From Paludisphaera rhizosphaerae (GTDB taxonomy: Bacteria > Planctomycetota > Planctomycetia > Isosphaerales > Isosphaeraceae): 37,144 nt of DNA. Where the stretch lies: the NCBI RefSeq assembly GCF_011065895.1, contig NZ_JAALCR010000047.1, positions 1 to 37,144 of the forward strand, given 5' to 3'. Under the pieces are notes generated by a model. It was not told where the DNA came from. It saw only the letters and a program-made list of their open reading frames with translations, and ran no database searches. The translations under genes and the position numbers were made by a program. Positions 8,333-16,917 of this stretch are shown here, in pieces (the stretch's first letter is position 1; each line of letters starts with the position of its first letter).

Positions 8333-9130
8333 GTGTCGACCAGCCCCACCAGCACCGATCCCTCCGACCGTCCCACGACCGGGCCGCTGGTCATCGGGCC
8401 GGTGCGCGGCGTGTGGGAGGTCCGCGACATGGATGCTGATCCCTGGACCTGGGTCGCGATCTTCGGGCCGTGGGTGGTCGCCCTGGTCGCGGCGTCCCTT
8501 GAAGGCGTGATCGATTCGATGCTGGGCGATCACTTGGGAGGGGGTAAGAGCCTGCCCCTCCTGATGGGGCTTTCGTTCCCGGGCATCATCGTCGTCTTCT
8601 TTCGATCATCGGCCTGGGGGAACGCCTGTTGGCGACTCGACGACGCAGGCGTCTCCTACACGCCGCCGAGGAGGAAGCCCACCTCGCTCGCCTGGGACGA
8701 CGTGGAGCGGGTCAAGCTGCTGGGCTCAATCACCCTGCGGGGGCTGGGCCGTAAGATCCTGTTCCCCGTGACCCTTCCCGAAGCCGACAGGCGCGAGGCC
8801 GCGCGGTGGATCCGAGAACGACTGGGGCGCGACTTCGACCTGGAGCCTCGCCCTCGCCCCCGGGCGTCGATCGAGAGTTCCCTCCGATTGATGACGATCG
8901 GCCTCGCCGTGGCGGCGGTCGTCTGCGCGACGTCGTTCGGCCCGGTCTTGATTCAGGAATCCGGCGGCCCGCGGATCGCCTGGATCGGGCGAACCGCGTT
9001 TGGGTGTTGGATGTTCCTCTTCCTCGCCGGATCGATAACGTTCCTGCGGCATCAAGTGGTGAAGGCGGGTTGGGTTTTGAGGCGTCCCGCCGTCGACGGC
9101 TTCAAACGACAGCCCACCGCACTGGAGTAA
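8333..9130 (+). CDS. Membrane protein of unknown function, paralogue 2
   Basis: 265 residues, starting at GTG 8333; no in-frame ATG fits the conserved leader DRPTTGPLVIGPVRG. Membrane segments and core motifs match the upstream gene (WRLDDAGVSYTPP, SLAWDDVERVKL, ITLRGLG). It begins 25 bases after the stop of its paralogue and ends 7 bases before the GH76-like gene, so the three are probably cotranscribed. Function is unknown. The charged central domain between paired helices suggests a membrane-associated binding or scaffolding protein, which is inference only. Confidence 0.75.
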   Translation: MSTSPTSTDPSDRPTTGPLVIGPVRGVWEVRDMDADPWTWVAIFGPWVVALVAASLEGVIDSMLGDHLGGGKSLPLLMGLSFPGIIVVFFRSSAWGNACWRLDDAGVSYTPPRRKPTSLAWDDVERVKLLGSITLRGLGRKILFPVTLPEADRREAARWIRERLGRDFDLEPRPRPRASIESSLRLMTIGLAVAAVVCATSFGPVLIQESGGPRIAWIGRTAFGCWMFLFLAGSITFLRHQVVKAGWVLRRPAVDGFKRQPTALE

Positions 9131-9137
9131 CTTCGTC

Positions 9138-10250
9138 ATGAGCAGGGCATGGACGATGGGCGCGCTGATCGCAACGTACTTCCTCGGGACCTCGGCGAAC
9201 GGGGCCGAGCCGGGTCGCTATGAGCTGCAGGCGCGGGAGGTGACGGACTACATCCAGAGGACGTTCCTCGATGCGAGGACCGGTCTGTACGTGGCGACCG
9301 AGTCGAAGCATCGGCCGGATTTCGCGTGGGGGCAGGGGGTGGCCCTGGCGAATCTCGTGGCGGCGGCGCGGGTTGAGCCGGACGCTTATCGCAAGACGCT
9401 CGACGGGTACGTCAAGGCGCTCGACGTCTACTGGGACGCCAAGGCCAAGGTCCCCGGCTATGAGCCCTCGCCCACGCGCGGGAACGGCGACGACAAGTAT
9501 TATGATGACAATGCGTGGATCGTCCTCTCGCTGCTGGAGGCTTACGAGACCGACCACAACCCCAAGCGGCTGGAACGGGCTGAGGCCACCCTCCGGTTCG
9601 CGCTCAGCGGCTGGGACGACGCGATCGGCGGCGGGATCTGGTGGCACGAGGGGCACAAGGACGGCACCAAGAACACCTGCTCCAACGCCCCCACGGCCGT
9701 CGGCTGCCTGCGGCTGGCCCGCGTCAAGCCGGACGACGAGGCCGCGAAGCAGATCGACGAGGCCCGCCGGATCGTCGCCTGGACCCGCGACTCGCTCCAG
9801 ACCGAGGACGGCCTGTACCACGACCGCAAGGTGGTCGCCACCGGCGAAATCAAGCGCGGCAAGCTGACGTACAACGCCGGCCTGATGCTCCGCGCCTTCC
9901 TGGGCCTCTATCGAGCCACGGGCGACGAGTCGTACCTGAGAGAAGCCCGGCGGATCTCCGACGCCTCCGACTGGTTCATCTCCGCCCGAAACGGCGTCTA
10001 CCGCGACGACGTCAAGTTCGCCCACCTTCTGGTCGAGGCCGACCTGGAATTCCACCGGACCACCGGCGACGCCCACGCCCTCGATCGGGCCCGGCGGAAC
10101 GTCGACGCCTTCTACGCCCACTGGCAGGCCGACCCGCCGGCCGACATGATCTCCAACGCCTCCATCGCCCGCATCCTCTGGCTCTTCTCCGAAACCGAGA
10201 CCGACGCCGGCCGCGAATTCTGGTCCCACGCCGATAAGCCGCGGTTGTGA
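9138..10250 (+). CDS. Exported GH76-like glycoside hydrolase
   Basis: 370 residues with a signal peptide (MSRAWTMGALIATYFLGTSANGA). The rest resembles the alpha/alpha barrel of family GH76, whose characterised members are endo-alpha-1,6-mannanases. YYDDNAW at 121-127 carries the adjacent aspartates D123 and D124 that act as catalytic pair in GH76. GGIWW, KNTCSNAP and LTYNAGLMLRAFLGLY follow in the family order. It starts 7 bases downstream of the membrane-protein pair. A periplasmic or extracellular role in cleaving alpha-mannan-type polymers is inferred from the family; related unsaturated-glycan hydrolases with the same fold are an alternative. Confidence 0.85.
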   Translation: MSRAWTMGALIATYFLGTSANGAEPGRYELQAREVTDYIQRTFLDARTGLYVATESKHRPDFAWGQGVALANLVAAARVEPDAYRKTLDGYVKALDVYWDAKAKVPGYEPSPTRGNGDDKYYDDNAWIVLSLLEAYETDHNPKRLERAEATLRFALSGWDDAIGGGIWWHEGHKDGTKNTCSNAPTAVGCLRLARVKPDDEAAKQIDEARRIVAWTRDSLQTEDGLYHDRKVVATGEIKRGKLTYNAGLMLRAFLGLYRATGDESYLREARRISDASDWFISARNGVYRDDVKFAHLLVEADLEFHRTTGDAHALDRARRNVDAFYAHWQADPPADMISNASIARILWLFSETETDAGREFWSHADKPRL

Positions 10251-10304
10251 GATGCGATCAGATCAAAGCTGCATCCCCCTCGCCCCGGCCGATCTTCCTC
10301 GGCC

Positions 10305-10787
10305 ATGACCTCGTTGCGAGCCGTCTCCATCATGTGCGACGACGAATACGACGACGAATACGGAACCTGCGCTCAGACCTATGCGTCGCTCTGTATCTAT
10401 CCGGGTGAGATCGACCCGACCGAGGTCACGGAACGTCTTGGGGTCGAGCCCTCAAGCTGGCAACGTCAAGGAGAACTCCAGCAACGAGCCGACAGGCGGC
10501 CGAGGGCGGCGACCCTCAACGGCTGGTTCCTCACATCGAAGGGATGTATCGACTCGCGGGACTCGCGCCGGCACATCGACTGGATCCTCGACCAGATCGA
10601 GCCGAGCGCGGAGGCGCTCCGCTCGCTGCAACGCGAAGGATGCCGGACGGAAGTCTCTTGCTTCTGGATCTCCCAGAGCGGACACGGGGGACCGACGATC
10701 CCGCCGAGCCAGATGCGGAGGCTTGCCGACCTCAGCCTGGAGCTGTGGTTCGATTTCTACGGCCCCCACGACGAGGACGACGCTTGA
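10305..10787 (+). CDS. DUF4279 domain protein
   Basis: 160 residues, cytoplasmic, no signal or membrane segment. The pattern YASLCIYPGEIDPTEVTERLG, then a Trp-containing strand (NGWFLTSKG) and a late LWFDFYG strand, is typical of DUF4279, a small family of unknown function. The start is uncertain. ATG 10305 gives the longest form, whereas ATG 10332 (MCDDEYDDEYG) lies closer to the domain; neither has a strong ribosome site. Confidence 0.72.
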   Translation: MTSLRAVSIMCDDEYDDEYGTCAQTYASLCIYPGEIDPTEVTERLGVEPSSWQRQGELQQRADRRPRAATLNGWFLTSKGCIDSRDSRRHIDWILDQIEPSAEALRSLQREGCRTEVSCFWISQSGHGGPTIPPSQMRRLADLSLELWFDFYGPHDEDDA

Positions 10788-10789
10788 AA

Positions 10790-10939
10790 TCAACCGGCGC
10801 GGCGACGGCCCAGAGCGGGGGCGGAGAGCGGGGCGGGCATGGCCAGGGTCGTTGGCTCGGGGGCTTCGATGGCGTAGTCGACGCCGCCCAGTTCGGTGGG
10901 GGTCAGGACGGAGGCGCCATCGACGTGACCTGCGCCCGC
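10790..10939 (-). pseudogene. Relic of a PEP-CTERM protein C-terminus
   Basis: On the minus strand a frame ending at 10790 reads VLTPTELGGVDYAIEAPEPT, then TLAM, and ends GRRRAG. This is the layout of a PEP-CTERM sorting tail: a beta-strand end, Pro-Glu-Pro, then a basic end. The expected transmembrane helix is degraded to a Pro/Ala stretch and no upstream body of a protein remains before the neighbouring gene. It is read as the surviving tail of a decayed exported protein. Confidence 0.4.
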
Positions 10940-11021
10940 GCCATGGCTACAATCGCTTTCCGGCGGCGGGTGGCGGCCCACGTCGGGCCGCGTCCGTCCC
11001 GTTTCCCTTTCGGAGGCGGTC

Positions 11022-11420
11022 ATGAAGGCGATTCTCTCCCTGGCGATGATCATCGGGGCGTGCGGCCTGGCGGGCGCTTCGGACGACAAGGCGGCCGATC
11101 CTGTCGGCAAATGGCAGTGCAGCTATGAGATCGGCGACCAGAAGCGGACCTCCACCCTGACGATCAAGAAGGAAGGGGACGGGTTCGCCGGGACCATGGA
11201 ATGGGCCGACCAGAAGGACGAGAAGCTCAAGGACGTGAAGTTCAAGGACGGGAAGCTGACGTTCTCCGCCGTGCGGAAGTTCCAGGACAACACGATCCCC
11301 ATCGACTACACGCTGAAGGTCGAAGGCGACGAGCTCAAGGGGAAGGGCGAGGCGGAATTCCAGGGCGACAAGCGCGAGTTCGAGATCGAGGCCAAGCGGG
11401 AGAAGCCCGAGGCGAAGTAA
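11022..11420 (+). CDS. Small exported beta-rich protein of unknown function
   Basis: 132 residues. A signal peptide (MKAILSLAMIIGACGLAGAS) is followed by a lysine- and glutamate-rich beta-barrel-like domain: GKWQCSYEIGD, TSTLTIKKEGDGFAGTM, DVKFKDGKLTFS, DYTLKVEGDELKGKGEAEF. Alternating strands of this kind resemble small lipocalin-like secreted proteins common in planctomycetes. GGAGG sits 5 bases before ATG 11022. A palindromic P element follows the stop by about 35 bases. Confidence 0.78.
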   Translation: MKAILSLAMIIGACGLAGASDDKAADPVGKWQCSYEIGDQKRTSTLTIKKEGDGFAGTMEWADQKDEKLKDVKFKDGKLTFSAVRKFQDNTIPIDYTLKVEGDELKGKGEAEFQGDKREFEIEAKREKPEAK

Positions 11421-11454
11421 GAGACCGTCCCAAGCGCGCTGGACTGAGCAGACA

Positions 11455-11613
11455 ACGGCCTTCCCCCCTGGAGGGGGAAGGTGGCCCGAAGGGCCCGATG
11501 AGGGGGACGACCACCGTCGGACGTGGAGCCGACGGGTCATTCTCAATCCCGAGGCGGTCGTCCCCCTCATCTGACCGCTTGGCGGTCTGTCTTCCCCCTC
11601 AAGGGGGGAAGAC
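11455..11613. repeat. Palindromic P element after the small exported protein gene
   Basis: CGGCCTTCCCCCCTGGAGG and GGCCCGAAGGGCC on the left; GTCGTCCCCCTCATC, GACCGCTTGGCGGTC and CCCCCTCAAGGGGGGAAG on the right. The rest of the 11421-11740 interval shows nothing recognisable. Confidence 0.82.
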
Positions 11614-11740
11614 GTCGAAGCGCCGCCCTTCGACTTACCGACAATCTCAAAGCCCAGGCTCCCCGGCCTCAGACATACGCAATCCACCGCCGGATGAGTT
11701 CGGCACGTGCGTCTTCCTGGCTTCCGCGTCCCTGCTAAAC

Positions 11741-13069
11741 TCAATCAGCGCGGATGCTCCTCACGGCTTCCTGAATCGCCTGGCGCAAGGCCGCATCGGG
11801 ATTGTCGCGCTCCAGCTTGCTCAAGTCTTCGAGGGCCGGTTGAGCCGCGGGGCCGATCCGGCCAAGAAGATAGAGGACCCTCTGGCGGCGATCAGGAGAT
11901 CCCTGCCTCAACGTCGTCCGAAGGGATGGCACGGCGGCCGCGCCTGAGGGGCCGTATTTCGAGAGCACCACGGTGGCTTGCTGTTGGACGTAGTTCTGCG
12001 GCGCGTCTCGCAGCAGCGCCGCGATCGGCTCAAGCAGCGCCTGGGCTTCGGGGGAGTCGGGGTCGATTGTGGCGATCGCATCAGCTGCATCCAGGGCCGA
12101 GTTCTGCGGTTCGGCGAGTTCGCGCTGGGCCGCTTTCGCAAGCGCCGGCAGGGCGGGGCGTGCGAGAGGCCCGAGCTTGGCCAGGGCGTTGGGGATGGTT
12201 CGACGGAGGATGAAATCGTCCGGGTCCAGGGCGTTCACCAGGGCCGGGATCATCGCCAGCGGCGGAGCGGGCAGGATCCCGAACGACCATCCGATCGCGG
12301 AGTGCTCCTCACGGCTGGAAGCGGTCCCGAGCTGCTGGAGGAGCAAGGGGTAAGTCAGGTCGGAATCGGGCCAACCCCGGGCGAGGCTGCCGGCGGCCGC
12401 GGCTCGTACCGCGGGCTCCGCGTCGTTCTTCATCACCGAGATGATCGAAGCCGGGCCCTCGCCGGTCGTGGGGGCGATCCGTGCGAACGTCCGGGCCGCC
12501 GCACTTCGGACCTCGGGATCGGGATCGTTCAGCAACCGGAGGAGCGGCGCCACGGCTCGGCCGTCCGTCGTTCCGATCGTCACGCTGGTCGGCCGGACGC
12601 CGGGGGCGGCCGACGGGAGCGGCACGGTGTCGTGGAGCACCCCCAGAGCCATGACGGCCTCGCGGCGGACCTCGGCCTGCTGGTCGTCGAGGGCCTGGAC
12701 GAGTCCTCGCGTACCGTGGTCGAGCTCCTCGCCCACCGCTCCATTACGAGCCGTCACGCTGCCTCGAATGGCGGAGCCGAGCGAACGTGCGGCGGCCTGC
12801 CGGACCTTCCAGTCCTCGTCCTCAAGAGCCGCGAGCAGGCGAGAAACAACCCGCCCAAGGTCGTCGGCATTGACGGAGGCGAGGTTCTCGACGGCCATCC
12901 GCCGACTCGTCGCATCCCCTGCCTGGATCGACCCGATCTGGAGCCCTGTCAGAGCGTGCTCGACGTTTCGGTTCTCAAGCCGGTACAGCCAGGCCGCGAG
13001 CACCAACCCCACGACCGCCACCGCGACCATCAGCCGCTTCACCGTGAACCGTATGCGGGGGATCGGCAT
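11741..13069 (-). CDS. Membrane-anchored HEAT-repeat protein
   Basis: 442 residues from ATG 13069 (MPIPRIRFTVKRLMVAVAVV). This N-terminus, a basic stretch followed by one membrane helix (about 13-32), is frequent among planctomycete proteins. The remaining 400 residues are HEAT/PBS-lyase-type helical repeats, for example VRQAAARSLGSAI, VRREAVMALGVL, VRSAAARTFARI and VRAAAAGSLARG. They probably form a protein-binding solenoid outside the membrane. The open frame extends to 13144, but that extension is Arg-rich and lacks family character. AGGAC near 12 bases upstream is a weak ribosome site. No partner is evident. Confidence 0.8.
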   Translation of the reverse strand: MPIPRIRFTVKRLMVAVAVVGLVLAAWLYRLENRNVEHALTGLQIGSIQAGDATSRRMAVENLASVNADDLGRVVSRLLAALEDEDWKVRQAAARSLGSAIRGSVTARNGAVGEELDHGTRGLVQALDDQQAEVRREAVMALGVLHDTVPLPSAAPGVRPTSVTIGTTDGRAVAPLLRLLNDPDPEVRSAAARTFARIAPTTGEGPASIISVMKNDAEPAVRAAAAGSLARGWPDSDLTYPLLLQQLGTASSREEHSAIGWSFGILPAPPLAMIPALVNALDPDDFILRRTIPNALAKLGPLARPALPALAKAAQRELAEPQNSALDAADAIATIDPDSPEAQALLEPIAALLRDAPQNYVQQQATVVLSKYGPSGAAAVPSLRTTLRQGSPDRRQRVLYLLGRIGPAAQPALEDLSKLERDNPDAALRQAIQEAVRSIRAD

Positions 13070-13155
13070 GTCCTGGGTCCTTCTGATGCGCTTCCGATGA
13101 CGGACGCCGTTCCTGGACCGTCGGTGCCTGCAGGGGTCGCGCACGTCCCGGATTC

Positions 13156-13398
13156 GTGTTCGACGGCATCGCGATCGACATGGACTATCCTGACCACACG
13201 CTGCCTCACTTTCACGCGATTTACGGAGAAAGCGGCGATCGCGGCAATGGAGACGGCCGAGGTCCTCGACGGGAGATCGCCTGGGCGCGCAGGGCCATCG
13301 TGTGCGAGCGAGCCGTGACCGATCGCGACGAGCTGACGAGGAATCGGGAACTGGCTTGCACGGGTCGACCGTGGCCGACGGGTCCCCAGGTCAGTTGA
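13156..13398 (+). pseudogene. DUF4160 protein gene with two compensating frameshifts
   Basis: The frame starting at GTG 13156 reads FDGIAIDMDYPDHTLPHFHA, the hallmark opening of DUF4160. It then loses the family pattern near 13227. The next part, AAIAAMETAEVLDGRSPGRA, matches the family but lies in another frame up to about 13285. The end, RRAIVCERAVTDRDEL then NRELACTGRP, is back in the first frame to the TGA at 13396-13398. Two opposite single-base shifts, 55-60 bases apart, explain this. It could be a decayed gene or a pair of sequencing errors. DUF4160 genes often pair with a DUF2442 gene, which is absent here. The 3' end overlaps the convergent receiver gene. Confidence 0.6.
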
Positions 13399-13756
13399 CG
13401 AAGTCGCCGCGTCCAAATCGTTCGACGAGGTCCAGGACGTCCGCCGGCTTGTAGACGACGCCCGAAGCGCCCGCCTCCCTGGCGATGAAGGGGACCTCCG
13501 GCGAAACGTTCGCGGTCACGAGGACGATCGGGACCCGGCCGAATCCGAGGTTCTCCCGCAGTCGCCTGATCAATTCCAGCCCATCCATGCCGGGCATCAT
13601 CAGGTCGGTCAGCACCAGGTCGAACGTGAAGTGGGCCGCCTCGTGGAGGGCGGCGTCGCCGCAGGTGGCGGCGCGGACTTCGCAACCCGCGAGCTTGAGG
13701 AGCAATGCGGTCGTCTCGCGCAGGTCGTCCATGTCTTCCACGAGAAGTACTCGCAT
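13391..13756 (-). CDS. Stand-alone response-regulator receiver protein
   Basis: 121 residues comprising one CheY-like receiver domain and nothing else. Acidic residues E7/D8, phosphoacceptor D51 (DLVLTDLMMPGMDG), T81 and K103 (VVYKPAD) fill the conserved sites. It acts through phosphorylation by a histidine kinase and must signal by protein contact, since it has no output domain. It is transcribed away from the histidine-kinase/KaiC operon at 14226-17291, from a shared intergenic region. Confidence 0.88.
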   Translation of the reverse strand: MRVLLVEDMDDLRETTALLLKLAGCEVRAATCGDAALHEAAHFTFDLVLTDLMMPGMDGLELIRRLRENLGFGRVPIVLVTANVSPEVPFIAREAGASGVVYKPADVLDLVERFGRGDFVN

Positions 13757-14225
13757 GGCAATGGCCCATTCTTCGCCGAGAGGTCCAGGTGCGGGCGTCC
13801 GGATGTTTCGAGTCGGTCGGACGTAGGATTCTCAAAGCAACTCATGGGCCGATCTCAATGCCAGGTTGAAGGAATACGACGAGGGCCCGGAAGAAGACGA
13901 AGCTTTGGGAGCAGGAAAGGGCCGCGATCGCCGTTCGTCGTCGCGCCCGGCAAACGAACTCCTCCATTCTTAAGAGGAGCCCTTTGGAAGCTGCCGCGGA
14001 GACAGGACGAATCCGGCCGGTCTCGGCACGGCTGTTGCTTCAAGGAGCCTCACGACTTTTCGATCCGCCTTCGAACGCCGAACCTTGCTTCTCGCGAAGG
14101 GGCATTCCTCTGATTCTGCATCTGAGACGGGATCACCATCGATTGCCTTCCGGCTTTCCGCCAGGCGGGGAGTTCCGGGCCTCGTCGAACGGGTCGGCCT
14201 TTCGATCTGGCGGGGAGGCCCTACG
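13757..14225. other. Divergent promoter region of the signalling island
   Basis: 469 bases between the receiver gene (minus) and the kinase-KaiC operon (plus). A small hairpin, CTCCTC with GAGGAG around a 9-base loop, lies near 13959-13979. Open frames that cross the region upstream of 14226 look non-coding (no family match, no ribosome site). No tRNA or named regulatory motif was recognised. Confidence 0.4.
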
Positions 14226-15395
14226 ATGAGCGACCGCCGGCCCGAACGACGCGTCGCGAAGCCTGCCCCCGACGACGAGCGGGGCTGGCTCGCCATGCTG
14301 ATCGATGTCCATCCCCTCCCGACGCTCGTCGTCGACACGGAGTCCGGCGACGTCGCGGCCGACAACCCGGCAGCGCGCTCCGTCCCGCTGCGGCCCCCGG
14401 CCGACGCGAGCGAACGCGAGAGCTTTTTCGCCGAGCTGAACGGCTCACGCGTCGACTTCGAGGGCCTGATCCGCGGGGCGATCGCCTCGGCCTCCGGGGA
14501 GGTCGAATTCTCGTGGTCTGCGCGAGGCCGGGACTTCGAGTTCCGCTCCTTCTGCCGCCCGCTGCCGCCGGCCGACGGCAGGGCGCCCCTGGCGATCCTC
14601 ACCTTGCTTGACGTCACGGAACAGCGGTCAACCGAGCGGGAGATGAGGCGGGCGCTGGAGGTCCGCGACGAGTTCTTCTCCATCGCCACCCACGAGCTGA
14701 AGGACCCGCTTTTTTCGCTCCAGCTCTCCAGCCAACTTCTGGAACGCACGGCGACGCGTCAGGGGGAGGTTCCGCCCCACGTCCTCCACCATCTGGAGGT
14801 GAGCCAGCGGCAGGTCGAGCGCCTCTCGCGGCTCGTCGACAACCTGCTGGACGTCTCGCGGATCATGAATCGCCGGCTCCAGCTCGATCTGGAGACGCTC
14901 GACCTGGCCGACCTTGTGCGAGAGGCGGTCGGACGCTTCCAGGAACGCGCCGAGTCAGCCTCGACGCCGATCGCGGCCGAGGTCGCCGGGCCGATCATCG
15001 GTTATTTCGACCGCCTGAAGCTCGAACAGGTCTTCGGCAACCTCCTCGCCAATGCGCTCAAGTACGGCGGCGGCCGGCCCGTGACCGTGCGGGCTCGCGC
15101 CCATGGGGAGACGGCGGTCGTTGAGGTCGAGGACCAAGGCGTCGGGATCTCTCTCGCCGACCAGGCGAGGATCTTCGAGAGGTTCGAGAGAGCCTCGGAG
15201 GGGCATCGCAAGGAGAGCCTCGGCCTGGGCCTGTACATCGTCCGCTCGCTGGTCGAGGCCCACGGGGGGACGGTCGGCGTGCGGAGCGTGCCCGGCAAGG
15301 GGGCGACTTTCACCGTAACGCTGCCCAGGAAGCGCCTCTCCGTCGACGTCCGTTCGTCGGCCGAGGGGAGCGGGCTCGTTCCGGATCAGGGGTAG
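14226..15395 (+). CDS. Soluble PAS-like sensor histidine kinase
   Basis: 389 residues from ATG 14226, which has GGGGAGG 7 bases upstream. There is no membrane segment. An N-terminal PAS-like domain (about 20-135, LPTLVVDTESGDVAADNPAA, ..., LTLLDVTEQR) leads to a HisKA dimerisation helix with H156 in FFSIATHELKDPL. The ATPase domain follows: N box NLLANALKYGGG near 275, DQGVGIS near 303, IFERFER near 312, GLGLYIV near 333. It should sense a cytoplasmic signal and phosphorylate receivers, most simply the one at the end of the same operon. The stop lies 4 bases before the KaiC-like gene. Confidence 0.92.
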   Translation: MSDRRPERRVAKPAPDDERGWLAMLIDVHPLPTLVVDTESGDVAADNPAARSVPLRPPADASERESFFAELNGSRVDFEGLIRGAIASASGEVEFSWSARGRDFEFRSFCRPLPPADGRAPLAILTLLDVTEQRSTEREMRRALEVRDEFFSIATHELKDPLFSLQLSSQLLERTATRQGEVPPHVLHHLEVSQRQVERLSRLVDNLLDVSRIMNRRLQLDLETLDLADLVREAVGRFQERAESASTPIAAEVAGPIIGYFDRLKLEQVFGNLLANALKYGGGRPVTVRARAHGETAVVEVEDQGVGISLADQARIFERFERASEGHRKESLGLGLYIVRSLVEAHGGTVGVRSVPGKGATFTVTLPRKRLSVDVRSSAEGSGLVPDQG

Positions 15396-15399
15396 AAGA

Positions 15400-16917
15400 A
15401 TGGCCGATGATCGCTTGAACGAGTCAACATCAGAGCAACCGCCGCCCGACGGCCTGGAGCGGGTCGAGAGCGGCATTCCGCGCCTCGACTACATCCTCAA
15501 GGGCGGCTTTTTGAAGGGCGGGACCTACAACCTGATCGGCCCGCCGGGGAGCGGCAAGACGATCCTGGGCAACCAGTTCTGCTTCAACCACCTCGCCCGC
15601 ACCGACGGCAGTTGCGTCTATATCTCGCTGCTGGTCGAATCGCACGCCAAGATGCTCCGGCACCTCGCTTCCCTGAAGTTCTTCGATCGCGATAAGATCC
15701 CCGATCGGCTCTATTACGTCAGCGGCTACTCGTCGCTCCGCGAAGGAGGGCCCGACGCCCTTCTCGACCTCATTCGGGCGACGTTGCGAGACCGTCGGGC
15801 CACCTTGCTGGTCGTCGACGGCATGGAGAGCATCCGCCAGTTCGCCGATGGGGAGCAGAAGATCAAGGAGTTCGTCCACGAGCTTCAGGCGTTCACGGGC
15901 CTGATCGGCTGCACCTCGCTGCTGATGTGCTTCAAGGACCCGAGCTACTCGTTCACGGAGAACGCGGTGGTCGACGGCGTCGTCGAGTTGAGCGATCAGT
16001 TGATCGGCCCCCGCGCCGTCCGCGAGCTTGTGGTGCACAAGTTCCGCGGCGGGGATTACCTGCGGGGGCGGCACGAGGTCGAGATCACCGAAAGCGGCAT
16101 CGTGATCCACCCCCGCACCGAGATCCAGTTCGACAAGCCGCCGGGCAGGGCGACCGAGCTGCGCGTCCGCATGCCGTTCGGCGTCGCCGAGCTGGACAAG
16201 ATGACCTTCGGCGGCCTTCCCTCCGGTTCGACCACCGCGCTGCTGGGGGCCCCCGGGACGGGCAAGACGTTGCTCGGCCTTTCCTTCCTCGTCGAGGGCG
16301 CCAAGCAGGGCCACCACGGCACCTACTTCGGCTTCTACGAGCCGCCGCCTCGGCTGATGGAGAAGGCCAACCAGGTGGGCATCGAGCTTGAGAAATACGT
16401 CAAGGAAGGGCTGATCGATGTGGTCTGGCAGCCGCCGCTGGAGCACATGCTGGACTCCCTGGCCGAGCAGTTGCTGGAGAAGATCCGCGAGCACGAGCAG
16501 CCGCGACGGCGGCTTTTCTTCGACGGCGTGGAGGGCTTCCGGGCGGCCTCGGTCTACCCCGACCGGCTGCCTCGGTTCCTCTCGGCGTTCTGCAACCAGT
16601 TGCGGGCGTCTGACGTCACGGCCGTGATGACCGAGGAGCTGCCGCTCTTCCGGCCCGAGATCGACATGCCCAACCCGGAGCTGGCCAACGTCGTCGAGAC
16701 CGTGGTCCTGCTCCGCTACGTCGAGCTTCGGTCGCAGCTCTACCGGCTGCTGTCGATCATGAAGATGCGCGAGAGCCGATACGACACCTCCATCCGGGAA
16801 TTCAAGATCACCGACCAGGGCCTGGAGGTCGCCGACTCCTTCGAGAGCGCCGAGGCGATCCTGACGGGCTACGGCCGCCTCTCCGGATCGCCCTCGGTCA
16901 AGGAGGACCAACGATGA
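15400..16917 (+). CDS. Double-domain KaiC-like RecA-type ATPase
   Basis: 505 residues with two KaiC domains, as in cyanobacterial KaiC. Domain CI has Walker A GPPGSGKT at 47-54 and Walker B LLVVDGMES. Domain CII has Walker A GAPGTGKT at 283-290 and Walker B RLFFDGVEG. The KaiC-type end is clear (RYVELRSQLYRLLSIMKMR, IREFKITDQG, DSFESAEAILTG). By hand alignment to the remembered Synechococcus KaiC, the autophosphorylation pair Ser431/Thr432 is replaced by Ala429/Asn430, and the paired catalytic glutamates are reduced to one in each domain. It probably works as an ATP-driven signalling hub rather than a phosphorylation clock. The gene overlaps the next receiver gene by 4 bases. Confidence 0.92.
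   Translation: MADDRLNESTSEQPPPDGLERVESGIPRLDYILKGGFLKGGTYNLIGPPGSGKTILGNQFCFNHLARTDGSCVYISLLVESHAKMLRHLASLKFFDRDKIPDRLYYVSGYSSLREGGPDALLDLIRATLRDRRATLLVVDGMESIRQFADGEQKIKEFVHELQAFTGLIGCTSLLMCFKDPSYSFTENAVVDGVVELSDQLIGPRAVRELVVHKFRGGDYLRGRHEVEITESGIVIHPRTEIQFDKPPGRATELRVRMPFGVAELDKMTFGGLPSGSTTALLGAPGTGKTLLGLSFLVEGAKQGHHGTYFGFYEPPPRLMEKANQVGIELEKYVKEGLIDVVWQPPLEHMLDSLAEQLLEKIREHEQPRRRLFFDGVEGFRAASVYPDRLPRFLSAFCNQLRASDVTAVMTEELPLFRPEIDMPNPELANVVETVVLLRYVELRSQLYRLLSIMKMRESRYDTSIREFKITDQGLEVADSFESAEAILTGYGRLSGSPSVKEDQR

Noticed and set aside
5248-8430. A 1060-codon open frame on the minus strand.
   Set aside because: It runs antisense to the serine hydrolase and membrane-protein genes and through repeat DNA. 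The composition is that of a GC-rich shadow frame and there are no family motifs.
15430-16911. A long minus-strand frame opposite the KaiC-like gene.
   Set aside because: The plus strand encodes two intact Walker motifs and overlaps its neighbour like an operon gene; the minus frame has no recognisable motif.
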